Positions 33,707 through 36,876 of a stretch of DNA of 36,876 nucleotides are shown here, piece by piece (the first letter of the stretch is position 1; the number at the start of each line of letters is the position of its first letter). The notes under the pieces were generated by a model. It searched no databases, was not told where the DNA came from, and was given only the letters and a program-made list of their open reading frames with translations. The position numbers and the translations under genes were made by a program. This stretch comes from Desulfarculales bacterium UBA696 (GTDB lineage: Bacteria; Desulfobacterota; Syntrophobacteria; Syntrophobacterales; Syntrophobacteraceae): contig DBMO01000053.1 of NCBI GenBank assembly GCA_002298995.1, positions 20,015 through 56,890 of the forward strand, written 5' to 3'.

Positions 33707-34165
33707 TCATTTCCCGGCGGGCATAATTGTGCGAAGGATGTCTTCTTTGCCTATGATCCCGACTACTTTGCCTTTATCAACGACCGGAATCGTATGGAAT
33801 CCCTTGTTCACCATGAGAGCGGCTATCTCTTCGATGCCCGTTTCGGGCTCTACGGTAACCGGATTGGGGGTCATTGCCTCGGAGGCATTGACGGCGGAGA
33901 TTTTTCGAATTTCTTTTTCAATCTTGCCCGGCGATGTAATGGGAATAAAAGTATCCAGGAGGTTGAAAACGGAGGGAACCGGGATTTTTTTCTGCTGCGC
34001 GATGAGATCGCTCTGGCAAATTATTCCCACGAGTCTTCCCTTCTCATCGACAACCGGGGCGCCGTTGATGTGCCGCTCCAAAAGCAGTTTTGCTACATCG
34101 GTGATCCGCATTCCGGCTTCTATGAATACTACATCCCTTGTCATGATATCTTTGGCTTTGAGCAT
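33707..34165 (-). CDS. CBS-domain pair protein
   Basis: A 152-residue stand-alone Bateman module. CBS1 (about 3-60: DIMTRDVVFIEAGMRITDVAKLLLERHINGAPVVDEKGRLVGIICQSDL) and CBS2 (about 92-150: AMTPNPVTVEPETGIEEIAALMVNKGFHTIPVVDKGKVVGIIGKEDIL) are both complete; such pairs usually bind AMP, ATP or related adenosyl ligands and regulate partners. No enzyme domain is attached and no obvious partner is adjacent, so the target is unknown. I start it at 34165 because GGGAG lies 8 nt upstream and MLKAKDIM is the normal family start; the open frame to 34213 adds a 16-residue stretch without features. Confidence 0.9.
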   Translation of the reverse strand: MLKAKDIMTRDVVFIEAGMRITDVAKLLLERHINGAPVVDEKGRLVGIICQSDLIAQQKKIPVPSVFNLLDTFIPITSPGKIEKEIRKISAVNASEAMTPNPVTVEPETGIEEIAALMVNKGFHTIPVVDKGKVVGIIGKEDILRTIMPAGK

Positions 34166-34215
34166 CGCAATGACTCCCTGGAAAGTCTCTTCCATTTTAA
34201 TCGGCGCCGGCAAGT

Positions 34216-34235
34216 TCGGGATCGCTCTATCCCGA
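34216..34235. promoter_or_regulatory. 7-bp hairpin in the CBS/FecR divergent region
   Basis: TCGGGAT (34216-34222) and ATCCCGA (34229-34235) form a perfect stem with loop CGCTCT, about 50 nt upstream of the CBS start codon. It could be an operator or a 5'-leader hairpin of the CBS transcript. Confidence 0.25.
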
Positions 34236-34507
34236 GGTTAATTTGATGAAGACCTTGAGGGCAGGCTATAACATCATGCATCAATCCAATGTTTACCGCA
34301 ACCCTGGCCTCACCGCGGAGCGAATACCCCAAAAGCATCGCGGGACTAGATGTTTTTAATTACTGAAAAAGTGCAGCGCCAGTCCATTCTTTTCGATAAA
34401 ATGCCTCTTCGTTCAAATTGGATCTAAAATGTAAACTATTCGCCGGGGCGAGGCGTCATAGAGTTAACCAAGTGTAATTCCCTATATTTTTACGGGAGGG
34501 ATAAAAG
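34236..34507 (+). promoter_or_regulatory. Promoter and leader region of the FecR-type gene
   Basis: A candidate sigma-70 promoter reads TTGATG (34243-34248), 18 nt, TATAAC (34267-34272). This would give a leader of about 230 nt before the 18-codon ORF. The rest of the stretch (34280-34490) is AT-rich in part and contains no gene I can support. The ribosome binding site GGGAGGG at 34495-34501 belongs to the leader ORF. Confidence 0.35.
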
Positions 34508-34564
34508 ATGTTCAAACCGGCCCCACTGGGAAAGGTGCTGGCTTACCGCACCAGGAGGATTTAG
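34508..34564 (+). CDS. 18-codon leader ORF coupled to the FecR-type gene
   Basis: The ORF encodes MFKPAPLGKVLAYRTRRI. It has its own strong Shine-Dalgarno sequence (GGGAGGG) about 6-8 nt before the ATG. Its stop codon TAG (34562-34564) lies one base before the ATG of the downstream gene, and its Arg-Arg codons AGG AGG (34553-34558) form the downstream gene's ribosome binding site. Ribosomes translating the leader would therefore cover that site and could restart at once. The peptide is basic and contains no run of one regulatory amino acid, so classic amino-acid attenuation is unlikely. Whether the peptide itself has a function is unknown. Confidence 0.5.
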   Translation: MFKPAPLGKVLAYRTRRI

Positions 34565-34565
34565 G

Positions 34566-36815
34566 ATGAGCCGTTCGGGGAAGATAATCCTGCTGTCAAT
34601 CGTATTTCTCCTGATCGCCGCTCCGGCGGCCCTGGCTCGGCCGCAGCGCCAGGGGCCCCCGCAGGCAAGGCAGCACGCCGAGGGGAAGGAGAATGTGCTT
34701 GTAGGCCGCGTTTCATTGATCGAGGGTGAATTGCTGCGCTACGTTCCAGCTGAAAAAGACTGGGTGGTGGCAGTCAAGGATTCCCCGTTCGGGTTCGAAG
34801 ACGCGCTCTATTCGGGAGAAAGCGCCAAGGCCGAGTTCCTGATGCCAAACAGCACCTGGCTCAGAATGGGACCGAACACGCAAATCCAACTGATAGCATT
34901 GAAATCGGACGCCACCGAAGTTGACGTTGCGGTGGGCACCGCCCGTTTCATCGACCAGAGTTCGAAAGCGGTTATCAAGGCAACTACGCCTTTCGGTTAT
35001 GTGGTTGCCGAACCTGGTTCTGCATTCGATCTATACGTGGGGGATGAATCGGTTGAAGTGATCGGAATCCGCGGACACGTGGAATTCATCCACGACGCCG
35101 ACGGGTCGAGATATGAGGTGGTCCCGGGATCGTTGTCGATCCTTGCCGATGCTCGCCAGGCTACGGCAAGCGAGGGCAAGGTGGATGCCGAATGGGACGA
35201 TTGGAACGTAAGCAGGGATACCATGTGGTCCAAGAGCATTGAGACCAAGGGGGAATCTGCCCGCTATCTTCCCGAGGGCATTCGTGAAGATGCCCGAACA
35301 CTCGACGAAAACGGCCGCTGGGAGCGCGTTTACTATGAAGGCGAGTACCGCGAAGTGTGGCGCCCGACCTACGTGGACCCCGGCTGGGAACCGTATTCGG
35401 TCGGGAGATGGGTTGACTACCACGACGATTATTGCTGGGTGCCCGCCGAACCCTTCGGATACGTTACCCACCACTACGGGAGCTGGTTCTGGGCGAATAA
35501 CTACTGGTACTGGTCTCCGCCGGTGGTAACCGTCGGAGTCGGGGTACCGTGGTGGGGGGTCGGTTTTTCATGGTATCCGGGAAGGGTAGGCTGGCTCTAC
35601 GGCGACGCCTATGTCGGTTGGTTCCCGCTTCTTCCGTGGGAACCCTTCTACTCACATCGCTGGTGGGGACCCCGCAGCTTCGTGCTGAGGTATCCCGGGT
35701 CGATTCACTATGACATTGGCAGGTACCATTTTGCAAACCGCGCGGTCATAGTGAACCGGGGGGCGCTATTCAACGGAAACAACCTCGCAAACGCCAGAAT
35801 CAACAGGGCTCAGATAGCCGGAAACCTGAGAGGCGCGCCTGTTTTATCCGGTGCGGCCATTCCACAAGCCAATTTCAACCAGAGGTTCAATTTCACCAAC
35901 GCGGCCCCAACCGCCAGGCCGGGAGCGGTGGCCGTCACTCGAGTGATGCAGAACCAGACCAAGGCCGCGGTGACGGGGCCCGTTAACGGCAGTGTCATTC
36001 AGCAGCAGATCGCGACGGCGCCCGCCGGCAGGCTTGCCGCCGGAGCGGCTGTTACGGCGCCCAAGGCAACAAGCAGGCTCGTTTCCGGGGCCGGTGCGCC
36101 GGGAGGGGGTAGTGTTGGAGCCCCGCGCGAGCTTAAACAAAGCGCGAGAGCGGTCCAGCCGGGAGCAGCCCGGTTCGGCGCGGCTCCTGGTGCAATGGGT
36201 AAAGGTCCAGCCACAATTGGAGGCCGCACCGGAACAAGCACGGGCCGGGTAGGAATTGCCGGATCTTCTGGGGCCGGCACTGCCCCGGGTACGATAGGTC
36301 GGAGTCACGGCGCGGTGGGCGCTCAGTCCGGAACGAGTGTTGGCCGGGCCGGTCGCGGCCAGGGGAGCGTCAGTGAGCATCGCTCCGCGGGCGGGCAGGC
36401 AGCACCCGGCATCAGTCAAAGGGGTGCTCAGTCGTTTCAGCGAAGCGAGCCGTCTTCAAAGTCCAGGGCGGCGGTTCAGGGTCCGCGCAACGGCGTTATG
36501 CCGCGTGGCGATATGAGCAGGCGAGATGGCCGGATGAGTTCCGGAGGGTACAGAGGAGCACCTTCGCTTGAGCGGCGAATGGCGCCCGGAGGTGGTCCAG
36601 GGGTCCAGCGCGGGCCTGAATCCGGTATGCGCGGGCCCGCTTCGCACGGGGTCCCCGGCGGAATGCAACCCGGGATTCATGCCCCATCCGGTTCTCACGG
36701 CGCTCCTCCCTCAATGCAGCATGGGCCCCAGGGTGCTCCCGGAGGAGGAGCCCGTGCCCCGCGGCAGGGACCGGGCCCTGGTGCCGGAGCCCACGGTCAG
36801 CGATTCAGGGGTTAG
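34566..36815 (+). CDS. Secreted FecR-domain protein with Trp/Tyr-rich (DUF6600-like) region and Gly/Ala/Pro tail
   Basis: A 749-residue exported protein. The signal peptide (1-24, ending AALA) is followed by a FecR-type beta domain (about 45-190: GRVSLIEGELLRY, ALYSGESAKAEFLMPNSTWLRMGPNTQIQL, ATTPFGYVVAEPGSAFDLYV). Next comes a Trp/Tyr-dense part (about 255-400) with GRWERVYYEGEYREVWRPTYVDPGWEPYSVGRW and repeated WYW/WWG clusters, as in DUF6600 proteins, then a low-complexity Gly/Ala/Pro/Ser/Arg tail (about 480-749) with imperfect GTSTGRVG repeats. No sigma factor, TonB receptor or transmembrane helix accompanies it, so it is not a canonical FecIR sensor. A periplasmic or surface structural role is more likely. 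AGGAGG (34553-34558), inside the leader ORF, sets the start. Confidence 0.78.
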   Translation: MSRSGKIILLSIVFLLIAAPAALARPQRQGPPQARQHAEGKENVLVGRVSLIEGELLRYVPAEKDWVVAVKDSPFGFEDALYSGESAKAEFLMPNSTWLRMGPNTQIQLIALKSDATEVDVAVGTARFIDQSSKAVIKATTPFGYVVAEPGSAFDLYVGDESVEVIGIRGHVEFIHDADGSRYEVVPGSLSILADARQATASEGKVDAEWDDWNVSRDTMWSKSIETKGESARYLPEGIREDARTLDENGRWERVYYEGEYREVWRPTYVDPGWEPYSVGRWVDYHDDYCWVPAEPFGYVTHHYGSWFWANNYWYWSPPVVTVGVGVPWWGVGFSWYPGRVGWLYGDAYVGWFPLLPWEPFYSHRWWGPRSFVLRYPGSIHYDIGRYHFANRAVIVNRGALFNGNNLANARINRAQIAGNLRGAPVLSGAAIPQANFNQRFNFTNAAPTARPGAVAVTRVMQNQTKAAVTGPVNGSVIQQQIATAPAGRLAAGAAVTAPKATSRLVSGAGAPGGGSVGAPRELKQSARAVQPGAARFGAAPGAMGKGPATIGGRTGTSTGRVGIAGSSGAGTAPGTIGRSHGAVGAQSGTSVGRAGRGQGSVSEHRSAGGQAAPGISQRGAQSFQRSEPSSKSRAAVQGPRNGVMPRGDMSRRDGRMSSGGYRGAPSLERRMAPGGGPGVQRGPESGMRGPASHGVPGGMQPGIHAPSGSHGAPPSMQHGPQGAPGGGARAPRQGPGPGAGAHGQRFRG

Positions 36816-36855
36816 CGGTCTGTCTATTCCTGTCAGCGACATGTAAAGAACGGGC

Positions 36856-36876
36856 GGCGTCCTGAGAAAGGACGCC
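36856..36876 (+). terminator. Terminator hairpin at the window edge
   Basis: GGCGTCC (36856-36862) and GGACGCC (36870-36876) form a perfect 7-bp GC-rich stem with loop TGAGAAA, 40 nt behind the FecR-type gene. The sequence ends exactly at the stem, so the expected T-tract cannot be seen. Confidence 0.6.

Overview
The window looks like chromosomal DNA of a Gram-negative, diderm bacterium. It encodes LptD, which inserts LPS into the outer membrane, lipid A/undecaprenyl-type glycosyltransferases, lipoproteins and a type IV pilin. The moderately high GC, the folC-lptD and rplM-rpsI-argC order, the radical SAM enzymes and a sigma-54-type pilA promoter suggest a Desulfobacterota (former Deltaproteobacteria), possibly Syntrophobacterales. 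That placement is inference from gene content and style, not from a search. I see no phage, IS element, CRISPR array, tRNA or rRNA.

Layout. 0.4-4.0 kb (+): folC and lptD, overlapping. 4.1-8.3 kb (+): a perfect-consensus sigma-70 promoter, then rplM-rpsI, a terminator, argC, truA and an aspartate-type aminotransferase. 8.5-12.3 kb (+): a SPASM-type radical SAM protein, then an ArnT-like GT-C transferase translationally coupled to a DPM1/ArnC-like GT2. 12.3-13.0 kb (-): an alpha/beta hydrolase, divergent from a patatin (+). 14.3-19.0 kb (+): a flippase-like membrane protein, a GT4, a SAM methyltransferase and a B12-binding radical SAM protein. 19.3-23.3 kb (+): sigma-54-type promoter, pilA, strong terminator, a TMTC-like membrane/TPR protein and a PilP-like periplasmic protein. 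23.4-27.4 kb (-): two L,D-transpeptidase-fold lipoproteins and a secreted GH-A/CBM9-like hydrolase. 27.7-33.4 kb (-): a tightly overlapped operon of GT2, an all-helical-barrel protein, a flippase-like protein and a GT-C-like membrane protein. 33.7-36.9 kb: a CBS-pair protein (-), then an 18-codon leader ORF abutting a secreted FecR/Trp-Tyr-rich protein (+), and a terminator hairpin at the window edge.

How the genes work together. Outside the housekeeping block, most of the window builds, moves or remodels cell-surface glycans. There are two polyprenyl-phosphate-type GT2 enzymes, three GT-C-like membrane proteins, two AglD/LPG-synthase-type membrane proteins, one GT4, and peptidoglycan/glycan-active secreted enzymes. 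The most novel-looking units are the pilA/TMTC-like pair (a candidate one-gene pilin O-glycosylation system) and the minus-strand four-gene operon, which joins a lipid-linked glycan module to an unassigned barrel protein.

Non-coding structure is rich. An AT-rich dispersed inverted-repeat family sits directly behind three unrelated genes. Two copies of a REP-like ATTCCCGC hairpin are present. A perfect 14-bp stem follows the aminotransferase. The leader ORF of the FecR-type gene ends one base before its start codon.
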